Below, piece after piece: positions 28,374 to 38,418 of a DNA stretch of 64,000 nucleotides (positions are counted from its first letter, which is position 1; the number at the start of each line of letters is the position of its first letter). A program made the translations under genes and the position numbers. The notes below the pieces were generated by a model. That model had not been told where the DNA came from. It saw only the letters and a program-made list of their open reading frames with translations, and did no database searches. The DNA is from Pseudomonas sp. A34-9 (GTDB lineage: Bacteria > Pseudomonadota > Gammaproteobacteria > Pseudomonadales > Pseudomonadaceae). The stretch covers positions 6,477,948-6,541,947 of the forward strand of contig NZ_CP119967.1 of assembly GCF_029543085.1 (NCBI RefSeq), in the 5' to 3' direction.

Positions 28374-29816
28374 ATGCTGATTCCCGTGATTCTGTCCGGC
28401 GGTGCCGGCACCCGTTTGTGGCCGGTGTCCCGCGAGGGCCACCCGAAACCATTCATGCATTTGCCCGATGGCCAGTCGCTGCTGGGCAAGACCTATCAGC
28501 GTGCGGCAGCGTTGCTCGACGGTTGGGGCGACATCGTCACGGTGACCAACCGCGAGTACTACTTCCAGAGCAAGGATCACTATTGCGCCGCCCACGTATC
28601 GCGCCATCGTGGGCACTTCCTGCTTGAGCCGAGCGGGCGCAACACGGCGCCGGCCATTGCGGCAGCGGCATTGTCGCTGCAGGCGCTGCACGGTGACGAG
28701 GCGATCATGGTGGTGATGCCCGCCGACCATTTGATCGTCAATCAGGACGCGCTGAAAACCGCGGTCGAGCACGCCGTCAATCTGGCCAAGGACGGTTATA
28801 TGGTGACCTTCGGCGTGATCCCGACGGCCCCGGAAACCGGCTTCGGCTACATCGAGACCGGCGCCCCACTGGATGCCAAAGGCGCGGCGAAAGTGCAGCG
28901 CTTCGTCGAGAAACCCGACCTGCAAACCGCCACGCATTATCTGGAGAGCGGCAACTTCCTGTGGAACTCAGGCATGTTCTGCTTCACCACCGCAGCCGTG
29001 ATTGCCGAGCTGCAATTGCACGCACCTGAGCTGCTGGAGCAGACCCGTGTCTGCATGGCCGCCAGCGCGCCAATCGAAACCGTTGGTTGCCTGCAGCAGG
29101 AATTGTCGCCGGCGTTGTTCGCTGAAATCACCGACATCTCCATCGACTACGCGTTGATGGAGCGCTCGGAAAAAGTCGTCGTCGTGCCCGCCGGTTTCGA
29201 CTGGAGCGACATCGGTTCGTGGGGCGCCGTCGCGGCGCTGGTGCCGGCCGATGCCGACAACAACCGCGCCAGCGGCGAAGCGATCTTTATCGACAGCCAT
29301 AACAACTTCGTCCAGAGCGATGGCCGGCTGGTAGCAACGGTGGGTGTGGATAACCTGATCGTGGTCGATACCGCTGACGCGGTGCTGGTGGCCCATGCCG
29401 ACCGTGCGCAGGACGTACGCCGCGTGGCCAAGCAACTCAAGGACAAATCCCACGAAGCCTATCGGCTGCATCGTACCGTCAGCCGCCCGTGGGGTACTTA
29501 CACTGTTCTCGAAGAAGGACCACGCTTCAAGATCAAGCGCATCGTGGTCAAACCCGGTGGCAAGCTGTCCCTGCAAATGCACCATCACCGCAACGAACAC
29601 TGGGTGGTGGTAGAAGGCATGGCCAAGGTCACCAACAATGGCAGCGGCACGACGCTGGTGGCCAAGAACGAATCGACCTTCATTGCCGCCGGCCACAAGC
29701 ATCGCCTGGAAAACCCCGGGGTAATCGATCTGGTGATCATCGAAGTGCAAAGCGGCGAATACCTGGGAGAGGACGACATCGTCCGCTTCGAAGACCAATA
29801 CGGCAGGACGGTTTAA
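28374..29816 (+). CDS. wbpW: mannose-1-phosphate guanylyltransferase / phosphomannose isomerase
   Basis: A 480-residue type II bifunctional enzyme. The N-terminal nucleotidyltransferase has LSGGAGTRLWPVSREGHPKP (residues 7-26 region) and FVEKPD near 180; the C-terminal cupin with RPWGTYTVLEEG near 370 and HHHRNEHW near 402 is the isomerase half. It supplies GDP-mannose for D-rhamnose. AAGGAG precedes the ATG. In this position it is WbpW; paralogues such as AlgA and PslB usually exist elsewhere in Pseudomonas. Confidence 0.95.
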   Translation: MLIPVILSGGAGTRLWPVSREGHPKPFMHLPDGQSLLGKTYQRAAALLDGWGDIVTVTNREYYFQSKDHYCAAHVSRHRGHFLLEPSGRNTAPAIAAAALSLQALHGDEAIMVVMPADHLIVNQDALKTAVEHAVNLAKDGYMVTFGVIPTAPETGFGYIETGAPLDAKGAAKVQRFVEKPDLQTATHYLESGNFLWNSGMFCFTTAAVIAELQLHAPELLEQTRVCMAASAPIETVGCLQQELSPALFAEITDISIDYALMERSEKVVVVPAGFDWSDIGSWGAVAALVPADADNNRASGEAIFIDSHNNFVQSDGRLVATVGVDNLIVVDTADAVLVAHADRAQDVRRVAKQLKDKSHEAYRLHRTVSRPWGTYTVLEEGPRFKIKRIVVKPGGKLSLQMHHHRNEHWVVVEGMAKVTNNGSGTTLVAKNESTFIAAGHKHRLENPGVIDLVIIEVQSGEYLGEDDIVRFEDQYGRTV

Positions 29817-30614
29817 ATGCTGCTTTCCCTATACCGCTCGCTGCATGAATACCGAAGTTTCATCCTCGGCAGCGTGCAGCGAGAGTTTCAAGCGCGTTAC
29901 CGCAATTCGCTGTTCGGCGCGCTGTGGCCGATCTTCAATCCGCTGTCGATGATCATCGTTTACACCGTGATCTTTTCCCACATCATGCGCGCGCGCTTGC
30001 CCGGTGTGGACGACAGCATGGCCTACAGCATTTACCTGTGCGCCGGACTGCTCGCGTGGGGGCTGTTTTCGGAAATCACCTTGCGCAGCCAGAACATGTT
30101 TCTGGACAACGCCAACCTGCTGAAAAAAATCAGTTTCCCCAGAGTCTGTCTGCCGGTGATAGTGCTGCTCAATGCCGGGATCAATTTCGCCATCATCATC
30201 GGCTTGTTTCTCGGCTTTCTGCTCGTCACCGGACGCTGGCCGGGCATGGTAGTGCTGGCGCTGGTGCCGCTGGTTGCCCTGCAAATGATGCTCTGCGCGG
30301 GTCTGGGCATGGTGCTGGGCGTACTCAACGTATTCTTTCGTGATGTCGGCCAGCTCTTCGGCATCTGCCTGCAATTCTGGTTCTGGCTGACACCGATCGT
30401 TTACCCCATCAACATATTGCCGCCGTGGCTACAGAGCCTGCTGCAATTCAACCCGCTGACCAACCTGATCGCCAGCTACCAGAATCTGTTCGTCTACGGC
30501 CAGTGGCCGCTCTGGAGTTCGCTGCTGCCGACGTTGGTGATCGGCGCGGTGTTCTGCGCCATCGGTCTGCGCCTGTTCCGCCAACGGGTCGGTGAAATGG
30601 TGGATGAGCTCTGA
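29817..30614 (+). CDS. wzm: O-antigen ABC transporter permease Wzm
   Basis: A 265-residue inner-membrane ABC-2 type permease with about six hydrophobic segments. It starts immediately after the wbpW stop (TAAATG). The N-terminal REFQARYRNSLFGALWPIFNP is typical of polysaccharide exporters. With Wzt it would flip the completed lipid-linked rhamnan to the periplasm for ligation to lipid A-core by WaaL. Confidence 0.96.
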   Translation: MLLSLYRSLHEYRSFILGSVQREFQARYRNSLFGALWPIFNPLSMIIVYTVIFSHIMRARLPGVDDSMAYSIYLCAGLLAWGLFSEITLRSQNMFLDNANLLKKISFPRVCLPVIVLLNAGINFAIIIGLFLGFLLVTGRWPGMVVLALVPLVALQMMLCAGLGMVLGVLNVFFRDVGQLFGICLQFWFWLTPIVYPINILPPWLQSLLQFNPLTNLIASYQNLFVYGQWPLWSSLLPTLVIGAVFCAIGLRLFRQRVGEMVDEL

Positions 30615-31867
30615 TGGGACATATTCGTGTAACCGGGCTGGGCAAAGCCTATAAACAATATCCCAGCCGCTGGAGTCGCCTGGCCGAATGGCTGATTCCT
30701 TTTGCCGCGCTGCGGCACCGCCAGCATTGGGTACTCAAGGACCTGACGTTCGAGATCCCGGCCGGCGAGGCCGTGGGCATCGTCGGGGTCAATGGCGCAG
30801 GCAAGAGTACGCTGCTGAAGATGATTACCGGCACCAGTCGACAGACGTGCGGCACCATTGAACTGTCGGGTCGGGTCGCCGCGTTGCTGGAACTGGGCAT
30901 GGGCTTTCACCCGGACTTCACCGGCCGGCAAAACGCCGTGATGGCCGGGCAACTGCTCGGTATGCAACTCGAAGAAATCAACGCATTGATGCCGCAGATC
31001 GAGCGCTTCGCTGAAATCGGCGAAGCGATTGATCATCCGGTGCGCACCTACTCCAGTGGCATGCAGATGCGTCTGGCGTTCAGTGTCGCCACCGCCCGCC
31101 GCCCGGACATTCTGATCGTCGATGAAGCGCTGTCGGTGGGCGATGCCTACTTCCAGCATAAAAGCTTCGAGCGCATCCGCAGCTTCCGCACGGCTGGCAC
31201 CACCTTGCTGATCGTGTCCCATGATCGCTCGGCGATTCAATCGATCTGCGATTCGGCAATCCTGCTCGATGGCGGTCGCATGGTCATGCACGACAGACCC
31301 GAAGCGGTGATGGATTACTACAACGCCTTGCTCGCCGAGCGTGAAGGTCAGACCGTGCGCCAGGAAATACTCAGCGACGGCCAGGTACAAACCGTGTCGG
31401 GCACCGGTGAGGCGGGCATTCTGCGCGTGCGTCTGCTGGACGAATCCGAACGTTCTATCGAAGCCGCCGAGGTCGGTCAGTCCGTGGTACTGGCCGTGGA
31501 CGTCGAGGTTCGTCAGGACATCGAACGGCTGGTGCTGGGGTTCATGATCAAGGATCGCCTCGGCCAGCCCATGTATGGCATCAACACCCATCGCCAGAAC
31601 CAGGCCCTGGAAAACCTGCGGGCCGGCGAGCGCATCACCTATCGTTTTGCGTTTGTCATGGGGCTGGGCAAAGGCAACTACTCCGTGGCCTTGAGCCTGT
31701 CGCGACTGGACTCGCACCTGGACCGAAATTACGAGTGGCGCGATCTCGGTCTGGTGTTTCATGTCATCAACAATCGTCGCGAAGATTTCGTCGGTTGCTC
31801 ATGGCTGAACGCACAGACCACGATCAGCCGTGATGTCGAAGCCAGCCGTGTGGAGCGCACACCATGA
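30614..31867 (+). CDS. wzt: O-antigen ABC transporter ATP-binding protein Wzt
   Basis: A 417-residue ABC ATPase. Walker A GVNGAGKST is near residue 58, the signature-like YSSGMQMRLAFS near 144 and Walker B ILIVDEALSVGD near 164 identify the polysaccharide-export class. The C-terminal part (about 250-417) is an extra beta-sandwich domain that in Wzt of ABC-dependent O-antigens binds the modified chain end. That fits a terminal cap set by the neighbouring methyltransferase. It overlaps wzm (TGATG) and wbpX (ATGA). Confidence 0.95.
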   Translation: MGHIRVTGLGKAYKQYPSRWSRLAEWLIPFAALRHRQHWVLKDLTFEIPAGEAVGIVGVNGAGKSTLLKMITGTSRQTCGTIELSGRVAALLELGMGFHPDFTGRQNAVMAGQLLGMQLEEINALMPQIERFAEIGEAIDHPVRTYSSGMQMRLAFSVATARRPDILIVDEALSVGDAYFQHKSFERIRSFRTAGTTLLIVSHDRSAIQSICDSAILLDGGRMVMHDRPEAVMDYYNALLAEREGQTVRQEILSDGQVQTVSGTGEAGILRVRLLDESERSIEAAEVGQSVVLAVDVEVRQDIERLVLGFMIKDRLGQPMYGINTHRQNQALENLRAGERITYRFAFVMGLGKGNYSVALSLSRLDSHLDRNYEWRDLGLVFHVINNRREDFVGCSWLNAQTTISRDVEASRVERTP

Positions 31868-33231
31868 CGCGCTTGCTGGTGGAGTGCACCCATGTGTTTA
31901 AACATCCGACGGTCAACTCGGGTATTCAGCGCGTGGTTCGCAATGTCATCAAACAGCTGCCTGCCAGCGCTGAAGGCGTCGAGTGCCTGCCGGTGGTGGT
32001 GCTTAATGGCGAACTCTATCGCGTGCTGCAATTGGCATCGCTCGAAACGCCTTTTTTCAACCGGCTGGAAACCTTCGGGGGACGCCTGGAGCGCCTCGCT
32101 CATCGCTTCTGGCAGTGGCATCAGCGTCGTGATGCGCAACTCACCTCGAAACTGGCGCGACGGATTTTGTATGTCGGCTACCGGCTGACGATCTTCGGCG
32201 CGTTCGGCCTGCCAATCCGCCTGATCCGACGGATCAACCGCAGGCAACTGCTCAAACGTTGTTCACCCCTGCAGCATCAGCCGGGCGATCAACTGGTGCT
32301 GCTGGACTCGTCCTGGCACTCGGATATCTTTGCCCATGTCGAACGGCTCAAACGTGACGGCGTCGGCATGATCGCGGTGATCTACGACCTGATCCCGCTG
32401 ACTCATCCGCAGTTTTACGACACACGTCTGGTCGAGGTGTTCAGCGAGTGGTTCGACTGGATCACCCGCACGGCCGATGGCTACATGGCGATTTCTGCCA
32501 CGGTGCGCGATCAGGTGCGAGAAGAATTGCAGCGCAGACTCGGTGCCGAACAAACCGCCCAGCGCTGGTTCGATTTCTTTCACTTGGGCTCTGAACTGGA
32601 TCTGCACAACGCCGGGGCAACGATTGATCTGCGCCTGAAGCAATTGTTCACCACAACAGACCCGGTCTACCTGATGGTCAGCACCATCGAGCCACGCAAA
32701 AACCATGGGTATCTGCTCGATGCCTTTGAACGCGCCTGGGCCACAGGTTCGACGGCACGGCTGTGCATCGCCGGGCGGGTCGGCTGGAAATGCGATGCCC
32801 TCCTCGCCCGGGTGCGCAATCATCCAGAGCTGAATCAACGTCTGTTCATGTTTAACGACCTCAGTGACACCAGCCTTGAACACGCCTACGCCCACGCCAG
32901 TGCGCTGGTGTTTCCGTCGTTCGTCGAAGGCTTTGGTTTGCCCTTGGTGGAAGCCATGCAACGTGGCTTGCCGGCAATGGGCAGCGACATTGCGGTGTTT
33001 CGCGAAATCGGTGGCGAGTTCATGGCGTATTTCGATTTGCAGGATCCGCAAAGCCTTGCCGACTTGATCAACGGCTTCCAGTGCAGCGGCCAGTTCCCTG
33101 CCGCCCGCGATGTTGCCGATTGGCAGTGGATCGGCTGGTGTGAAGCCAGTCTGCAACTGGCCGAACGCAGTGTGCGTCATGTTCTGAAAGCGTCGGCGGC
33201 GCCAGCGAGGCAACATGCGCATAGCGCTTAA
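31864..33231 (+). CDS. wbpX: rhamnosyltransferase WbpX
   Basis: A 455-residue GT4 glycosyltransferase. NSGIQRVVRNVI lies near residue 20, the acceptor/donor hinge STIEPRKNHGYLLDAFE near 275, and the donor-site motif FPSFVEGFGLPLVEAMQRG near 355. By position it is WbpX of the A-band pathway, which builds the D-rhamnan together with WbpY. It overlaps wbpY by 17 bases. Confidence 0.93.
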   Translation: MTRLLVECTHVFKHPTVNSGIQRVVRNVIKQLPASAEGVECLPVVVLNGELYRVLQLASLETPFFNRLETFGGRLERLAHRFWQWHQRRDAQLTSKLARRILYVGYRLTIFGAFGLPIRLIRRINRRQLLKRCSPLQHQPGDQLVLLDSSWHSDIFAHVERLKRDGVGMIAVIYDLIPLTHPQFYDTRLVEVFSEWFDWITRTADGYMAISATVRDQVREELQRRLGAEQTAQRWFDFFHLGSELDLHNAGATIDLRLKQLFTTTDPVYLMVSTIEPRKNHGYLLDAFERAWATGSTARLCIAGRVGWKCDALLARVRNHPELNQRLFMFNDLSDTSLEHAYAHASALVFPSFVEGFGLPLVEAMQRGLPAMGSDIAVFREIGGEFMAYFDLQDPQSLADLINGFQCSGQFPAARDVADWQWIGWCEASLQLAERSVRHVLKASAAPARQHAHSA

Positions 33232-34345
33232 CGCTCGCATTCTCCAGGCACCGCGCACCGGCATCGGCCATTACGTTGCCGAACTGGTCAACGCCTTGCG
33301 CAACGAGCCCGACATTGACGTGACGCTGTTCCACGGCTGGGGCTGGAGTTCGGCGCTGCCGGAAGCGGCCATGCCCGGTTATTCGCGCCTGACGCCACTG
33401 CTGCGGCAGATTCCCGGGGCTTATCAGGCACGCCGCTGGCTGGAGCAGAAACGCTTCGATCAGGGCCGCGTGCAAGGTATCGACCTCTATCACGAACCGA
33501 GCCTCTGGCCGCTGGCGTTCGACGGCCCGACCGTGATCACCCTTCATGACCTGACGCACCTGCATTTCCCCGAGACTCAGCCTCCGGCGCGGCTCAAGGA
33601 GATCGAACGTCGATTGGCCGTGGGTGTGCAGCAAGCCCAAGTGATTCTCACCGACTCGCAAGCCATTGCCGAAGAGGCTCAAGCGTATTTCAGCCTGCCG
33701 GCCGAGCGTTTTGTCGTCGCGCCACTGGGCATCGCCGAGCGCTTTCATCCGCGCGAAGCGAGCGCCATCGACGCGGTACTCAAGGCGCATGCGGTGGCGG
33801 CGCGGGAATATTTTCTCTGCGTGGGCACGCTGGAGCCGCGCAAGAACCTCGGGCTGGCCCTGCGCGCCCACGCCCTGTTGCCGGAAACCGTGCGTCAACG
33901 CTTTCCGCTGCTGATCGTCGGCATGGCCGGCTGGGAGCGCGAACAGTTCAGCGAACCCCTGCGTCAGGCGCTGGCCAGCGGGCATGTGTGCCTGCTCGGG
34001 TATTTGCCCGATGAACAGGTCGCGCAATTGCTGGCCGGCGCGCGGGCGCTGATTTTTCCGTCGCTGTATGAAGGCTTTGGCCTGCCGGTACTGGAAGCCA
34101 TGGCCAGCGGCACACCGGTGGTGCTCACGCGTTCTTCGGCGATGCCCGAAGTCGCGGGCGCAGCGGGCAACTATATTGAAGCTGACGATGCAGAAGGCCT
34201 GCGTGATGCGCTGAGCCGACTGATCGACGATCAAGCGCATTGGCAGGCATGCCAAGAAGCCGGGTTGCAGCAGTCACGGCTTTTTTCCTGGGAGCGTTGT
34301 GCACAGGCCACGGCCGGTGCCTACCGCCAGGCCATGGGAGGTTGA
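33215..34345 (+). CDS. wbpY: rhamnosyltransferase WbpY
   Basis: A 376-residue GT4 glycosyltransferase. It begins with MRIALNARILQAPRTGIGHY; the hinge VGTLEPRKNLGLALRAH lies near 205 and the donor motif FPSLYEGFGLPVLEAMASG near 285. The start ATG lies within the end of wbpX and the gene ends directly before wbpZ. By order it is WbpY, thought to add the alpha-1,3-linked D-rhamnoses. Confidence 0.93.
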   Translation: MRIALNARILQAPRTGIGHYVAELVNALRNEPDIDVTLFHGWGWSSALPEAAMPGYSRLTPLLRQIPGAYQARRWLEQKRFDQGRVQGIDLYHEPSLWPLAFDGPTVITLHDLTHLHFPETQPPARLKEIERRLAVGVQQAQVILTDSQAIAEEAQAYFSLPAERFVVAPLGIAERFHPREASAIDAVLKAHAVAAREYFLCVGTLEPRKNLGLALRAHALLPETVRQRFPLLIVGMAGWEREQFSEPLRQALASGHVCLLGYLPDEQVAQLLAGARALIFPSLYEGFGLPVLEAMASGTPVVLTRSSAMPEVAGAAGNYIEADDAEGLRDALSRLIDDQAHWQACQEAGLQQSRLFSWERCAQATAGAYRQAMGG

Positions 34346-35476
34346 ATGCGAGTTCTTCATTTTTTCAAGACGTACCTGCCTGACTCGGTCGGCGGCATTG
34401 AGCAAGTGATCTTCCAGCTGTGCGAAAGCGGCGCCCAGCATGGCATCGATGGCCAGGTACTGACGCTTAGCACTGACCCGACACCGCCGGTGGTGAAGTT
34501 GGGTCAGCACGAAGTGCACCGGGCCAAACTCGACATTCAGTTCGCCTCCACCGGTTTTTCCTGGAGCGTGTTCAAACAGTTTCGCGAGTTGGCGGCGGAA
34601 GCGGACGTGGTCAATTACCACTTCCCGTGGCCATTCATGGACCTGGTGCACTTCGCCAGTGCGACGAATAAACCGAGCGTGGTGACTTACCACTCGGACA
34701 TCATTCGCCAGAAGCACCTGCTCAAACTCTACCGTCCCCTGATGAACCGCTTTCTCGCCAGCGCTGACCGCATTGTCGCGGCATCGCCCAACTACCTGCA
34801 CACCAGCGATGTGTTGCAGCAGTTCCAGAACAAGACCCGAGTGATTCCCTACGGCTTGAACAAGGCCGGTTATCCACAGCCTGACTCCGAACGGATGAAT
34901 CGCTGGCGCCAGCAGCTTGGGGATAAGTTTTTCCTGTTTGTCGGCGTGATGCGTTACTACAAAGGCCTGCACATTTTGCTCGAGGCGCTGAAAGACGTGG
35001 ACTATCCCGTAGTCATTGTCGGCGCCGGGCCATTGGAACTGGAGCTGCACGCTCAGGCGCAGGCGTTGGGCCTGCACAACATTCATTTCCTCGGACGCCT
35101 GGGTGACGAAGACAAAGTCGCGCTGCTGCAACTGAGTTACGCGATTGTTTTCCCATCACACCTGCGCTCGGAAGCTTTCGGCATTTCTTTGCTGGAAGGT
35201 GCGATGTACGGCAAGCCGATGATCTCCAGCGAAATCGGCACCGGCACCAGCTACATCAATATCCACAACGAAACCGGCCTGGTGGTCCCGCCCAGTCATC
35301 CACAGGCATTTCGCGAGGCGATGCGCACGTTGTGGGAAGACCCGGTGCGTGCTGCTGCCATGGGGGTGAAAGCCGAAGCGCGTTACCGGCAGTTATTCAC
35401 AGCCGATGACATGGGTCGCAAGTGGACGGAGCTGTATCAGGAGTTGCTGGAAGAAAAAGACCTGTCTTACGCCTGA
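34346..35476 (+). CDS. wbpZ: glycosyltransferase WbpZ (initiating D-rhamnose transfer)
   Basis: A 376-residue GT4 glycosyltransferase. DSVGGIEQVIFQL near residue 12, FVGVMRYYKGLHILLEAL near 195 and FPSHLRSEAFGISLLEGAMYG near 270 are typical. In the A-band model WbpZ adds the first D-rhamnose to the lipid-linked GlcNAc (made by WbpL elsewhere). It begins directly after the wbpY stop and is the last gene of the cluster. A perfect DnaA box (35393-35401) lies near its end. Confidence 0.93.
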   Translation: MRVLHFFKTYLPDSVGGIEQVIFQLCESGAQHGIDGQVLTLSTDPTPPVVKLGQHEVHRAKLDIQFASTGFSWSVFKQFRELAAEADVVNYHFPWPFMDLVHFASATNKPSVVTYHSDIIRQKHLLKLYRPLMNRFLASADRIVAASPNYLHTSDVLQQFQNKTRVIPYGLNKAGYPQPDSERMNRWRQQLGDKFFLFVGVMRYYKGLHILLEALKDVDYPVVIVGAGPLELELHAQAQALGLHNIHFLGRLGDEDKVALLQLSYAIVFPSHLRSEAFGISLLEGAMYGKPMISSEIGTGTSYINIHNETGLVVPPSHPQAFREAMRTLWEDPVRAAAMGVKAEARYRQLFTADDMGRKWTELYQELLEEKDLSYA

Positions 35477-35500
35477 CCTCAGGCAGAAACACATCCCCTC

Positions 35501-35600
35501 GTAGGAGCTGCCAAAGGCTGCGATCTTTTGACTTTGATTTTAAACAACCAAGATCTAAAGATCGTCCGAACGCGGCCCGAGCCTTCGGCAGCTCCTACAG
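35501..35600. repeat. REP pair, GTAGGAGCTGCC family
   Basis: GTAGGAGCTGCCAAAGGCTG at 35501 faces GCCTTCGGCAGCTCCTAC at 35581-35598, with an inner inverted repeat (AAGATCTAAAGATC). It lies between convergent wbpZ and the oxidoreductase gene and probably ends both transcripts. Confidence 0.85.
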
Positions 35601-35609
35601 GTGATCGGG

Positions 35610-37640
35610 TTACAGATCCAGTACCAGCGGTTGGCTGCTCTGGGCCGGAACCGCGCAGCAGATCAGCACATGCCCCGCTTCGGGAATATCCGCCGGCACC
35701 TGTGGATAATTCACCGCACCACTGACCAGCCGGGTCTTGCAGGTACCGCACGAACCACCGCGGCAACTGAACTCGGGGCGCAATCCGCGGCTTTCCGCCA
35801 GCTCCAGCAAACTGCCGCCATCGGGCTGCCAGCGCGCCTCTTTCGCCGAGCGCTCGAACACTACCGGCACCGATGTGGTCGCTGCGGGCGGTTGTTCGAT
35901 CACGATCGCGTCCGGATCGGCCTGACGTTTCAGCGTCGACGGGCCAAAGGTTTCCGCATGAATCTGCGCGTCGCGCACATCCAGTTCGCGCAGGGTGTCG
36001 TACAAACCTTGGGTAAATCCACCGGGGCCGCAGAGGACAAAGTCGAGCTGGTCGACATCCTCGGCATCCAGCACGTTTCTTAGCACTTGCGCGTCGATAC
36101 GCCCCGGCAGATCGAAATCCTCACCTTCGTGCAGTTCGGCTTCCGGCTGGCTGAGCAAGCGCAGAACTCGCACAGAGTCGCCTGCCGTTTCGAGCAACCG
36201 ATCAAGCTCCTGGCGAAATGGCTGATCCGCCAGACTGCGCGAACTCTGCAGCAACAACGTCGGACGAATTCCCCGCGTCCGCAGGCCTTGGTAGACCACC
36301 TCGCGCAGCATCGACAGCAACGGCGTGATTCCTACCCCGGCCGCCAATAACACCAACGGCCTGTGTTCCAGTGGCGCGACAGTGAAATGCCCTTGCGGCG
36401 CCCGCGCTTCAAGTACGTCGCCGACGCGAATCTGCTCATGCAGATGCGACGAAATCAGTCCTTCGCGCTTCACGCTGATGCGGTAGAAACCATCCGATGG
36501 CGCACTCGAAAGGCTGTAGGTGCGGATATGCACCTCGCCATCAATCGTGAAACGCAGGGGCAAATGCTGGCCCGCGAGAAACACCGGCAAACCGGCGCCA
36601 TCGTTCGGCTCCAGATAGATCGAGCGAATGTGGCGGCTCTCCGCTTCAATTTTCGCCACCCGCAGCGGCCGCCATTGATTGCCCAGCGCCTGCGCCTGCA
36701 AACGCGCATCGGCCTCGGCCCAGTTACCGGTCAACAGACTGGTCGGCGACATGCCGTCGAAGCGCCAGCGCAACGCCAGGGCTGCCGGACGCCGCACCAG
36801 TTTTTCCACCTCAAATGTCCACAGCCGTTCCGCACCTTGAAAGGCTTCGATCTGCGGGTCATCGAGAAGAATCTCGGTACGCCCGCTGAGTTGCAGCAGA
36901 TCACCTGTGGAAAAGTCGATGAACAGCAAGCCGGCCTTGGGATTGAGCAGCAGATTGCCCAAAGTGTTGAAATGCAGATTGCCGGCGAAATCGGGGATGG
37001 TCAGACGATTGCCTTCCACCCGTACGAAACCGGCCTGGCCGCCACGGTGAGAAACATCCACCGCACGCTGGCCCTCGACATCCACGTAACTGGCGACGAA
37101 AAACGTGTCGGCGCCAGCGATCAGCGCACTGGTTGCTTCATCGAGGCCGTTCAGGTGCTGAGCCGGACGAGTATGCGGAGCCGTCAGCGGCATACGTTGA
37201 AACTGGCGCAACTGAATGTACTGCGGACAGTTGCCGAAAGCCTGATCCACGCTCACGTCGAACCCGTTGGCCGTCAGATTGCCAACATGACCGTTAAGGC
37301 GATTGCGCCGACGGGTGTGCAACTCGATACCGAGCAAACCGATCGGCTCGCCGTTACGCAGTTGCGCGGGATCATCGGCAGCAGGTTGGCTGGCGAAATG
37401 CAAATGCTCGGGATCGGGCGAATGGGCAAACCCCGGCGCGCCTTCGAGCACACTGGCCCATGGACGCCCATCAGCATCGACTGCGCCGTACAGCATGAAA
37501 GGCAATTGCTGATAGAACTCACGGTGCTGATCCGGCATCCAGGTGCGAATCACCTTGCGCCCAAAGGCTTCCATGCGTTCGGCAACGCCGACATGAGCCT
37601 GCAATTGCTGTTCGCCAGCGTGCCACGGTGAACGTTCCAT
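35610..37640 (-). CDS. PPOX / ferredoxin reductase / 2Fe-2S ferredoxin fusion oxidoreductase
   Basis: A 676-residue three-part protein. The N-terminal third (about 1-300) resembles pyridoxamine-phosphate-oxidase-like flavin domains (FHFN region FAGNLHFNTLGNLL). A ferredoxin-NADP reductase unit (about 330-570) contains HIRTYSLSSAPSDG and LLAAGVGITPLLSML. A plant-type 2Fe-2S domain (about 590-676) has the ligands in FSCRGGSCGTC and the last Cys in LICCAVP. It looks like a self-contained NAD(P)H-driven redox enzyme. The start at 37640 has GGGAGAGG upstream. It follows a GST gene by 46 bases, so both may act in detoxification; the substrate is not known. Confidence 0.9.
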   Translation of the reverse strand: MERSPWHAGEQQLQAHVGVAERMEAFGRKVIRTWMPDQHREFYQQLPFMLYGAVDADGRPWASVLEGAPGFAHSPDPEHLHFASQPAADDPAQLRNGEPIGLLGIELHTRRRNRLNGHVGNLTANGFDVSVDQAFGNCPQYIQLRQFQRMPLTAPHTRPAQHLNGLDEATSALIAGADTFFVASYVDVEGQRAVDVSHRGGQAGFVRVEGNRLTIPDFAGNLHFNTLGNLLLNPKAGLLFIDFSTGDLLQLSGRTEILLDDPQIEAFQGAERLWTFEVEKLVRRPAALALRWRFDGMSPTSLLTGNWAEADARLQAQALGNQWRPLRVAKIEAESRHIRSIYLEPNDGAGLPVFLAGQHLPLRFTIDGEVHIRTYSLSSAPSDGFYRISVKREGLISSHLHEQIRVGDVLEARAPQGHFTVAPLEHRPLVLLAAGVGITPLLSMLREVVYQGLRTRGIRPTLLLQSSRSLADQPFRQELDRLLETAGDSVRVLRLLSQPEAELHEGEDFDLPGRIDAQVLRNVLDAEDVDQLDFVLCGPGGFTQGLYDTLRELDVRDAQIHAETFGPSTLKRQADPDAIVIEQPPAATTSVPVVFERSAKEARWQPDGGSLLELAESRGLRPEFSCRGGSCGTCKTRLVSGAVNYPQVPADIPEAGHVLICCAVPAQSSQPLVLDL

Positions 37641-37686
37641 CACGACCTCTCCCCTGCACCGTCGGCACAGTGTGGATTGCAAAAAA

Positions 37687-38313
37687 TCAGGCGGTGGTTT
37701 GCAGACCGGCAACGGTGCGCGGCATGCCGACGAAACCGGGCAAGGCTTCGACCCGGGCCAGCCAGGCGCGAACGTTGCCGTAGTCGTCCAGCGACACGTT
37801 GCCTTCCGGGGCGTGGGCGATGTAACTGTAGGCCGAAACGTCGGCAATGGTCGGTTCGTCGCCGGCCAGATACGCGCTTTTGCCCAACTCGGCGTCCATC
37901 ACTTTGAGCAGGTTGTGTGCCCGGGTGATTGCCTCGTCCGCGTTCAGTTGTGCGCCAAACACCGTGACCAGTCGCGCGGCAGCGGGCCCGAAAGCAATCG
38001 GTCCGGCGGCGGCCGACAACCAGCGCTGCACCCGTGCGGCACCGACAGGATCGGTTGGCAGCCAGCGACCGTGGCCGTATTTCTGCGCCAGATAAACCAG
38101 AATGGCGTTGGAATCGGCGAGCACGACGCCATTGTCATCAATGGCTGGAACCTGGCCGAAACTGTTGATCGCCAGATACGCCGGCTGCTTGTGCTCACCC
38201 TTGGCCAGATCGACGAAGATCAGCTCGGTGGGCAATTGCAGCAGGGACAGCATCAGCTCGACACGGTGGGCGTGGCCGGAACGTGGAAAGTTGTAGAGTT
38301 TGATCGCTTGCAT
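37687..38313 (-). CDS. glutathione S-transferase
   Basis: A 208-residue GST. The thioredoxin-like N-terminal domain begins [17 protein letters not shown] and carries the glutathione-binding loop [11 protein letters not shown] (cis-Pro) and [12 protein letters not shown] near residue 65. The C-terminal helical domain has the N-capping type motif [10 protein letters not shown] near 155. It lies just upstream of the PPOX-ferredoxin fusion and downstream of a LysR gene on the same strand. Ser rather than Tyr/Cys near the N-terminus suggests a beta- or theta-like class. Confidence 0.92.
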   Translation of the reverse strand: MQAIKLYNFPRSGHAHRVELMLSLLQLPTELIFVDLAKGEHKQPAYLAINSFGQVPAIDDNGVVLADSNAILVYLAQKYGHGRWLPTDPVGAARVQRWLSAAAGPIAFGPAAARLVTVFGAQLNADEAITRAHNLLKVMDAELGKSAYLAGDEPTIADVSAYSYIAHAPEGNVSLDDYGNVRAWLARVEALPGFVGMPRTVAGLQTTA

Positions 38314-38418
38314 GGTCGACTCCGCTGAACAGAGGCGCCACTGCGGGGATGAGAGCGCCGATGGAGGACATCTTCCCCCTGCTGCGAAAAGAACAGAATC
38401 ACCAGCAACTGCAATCGA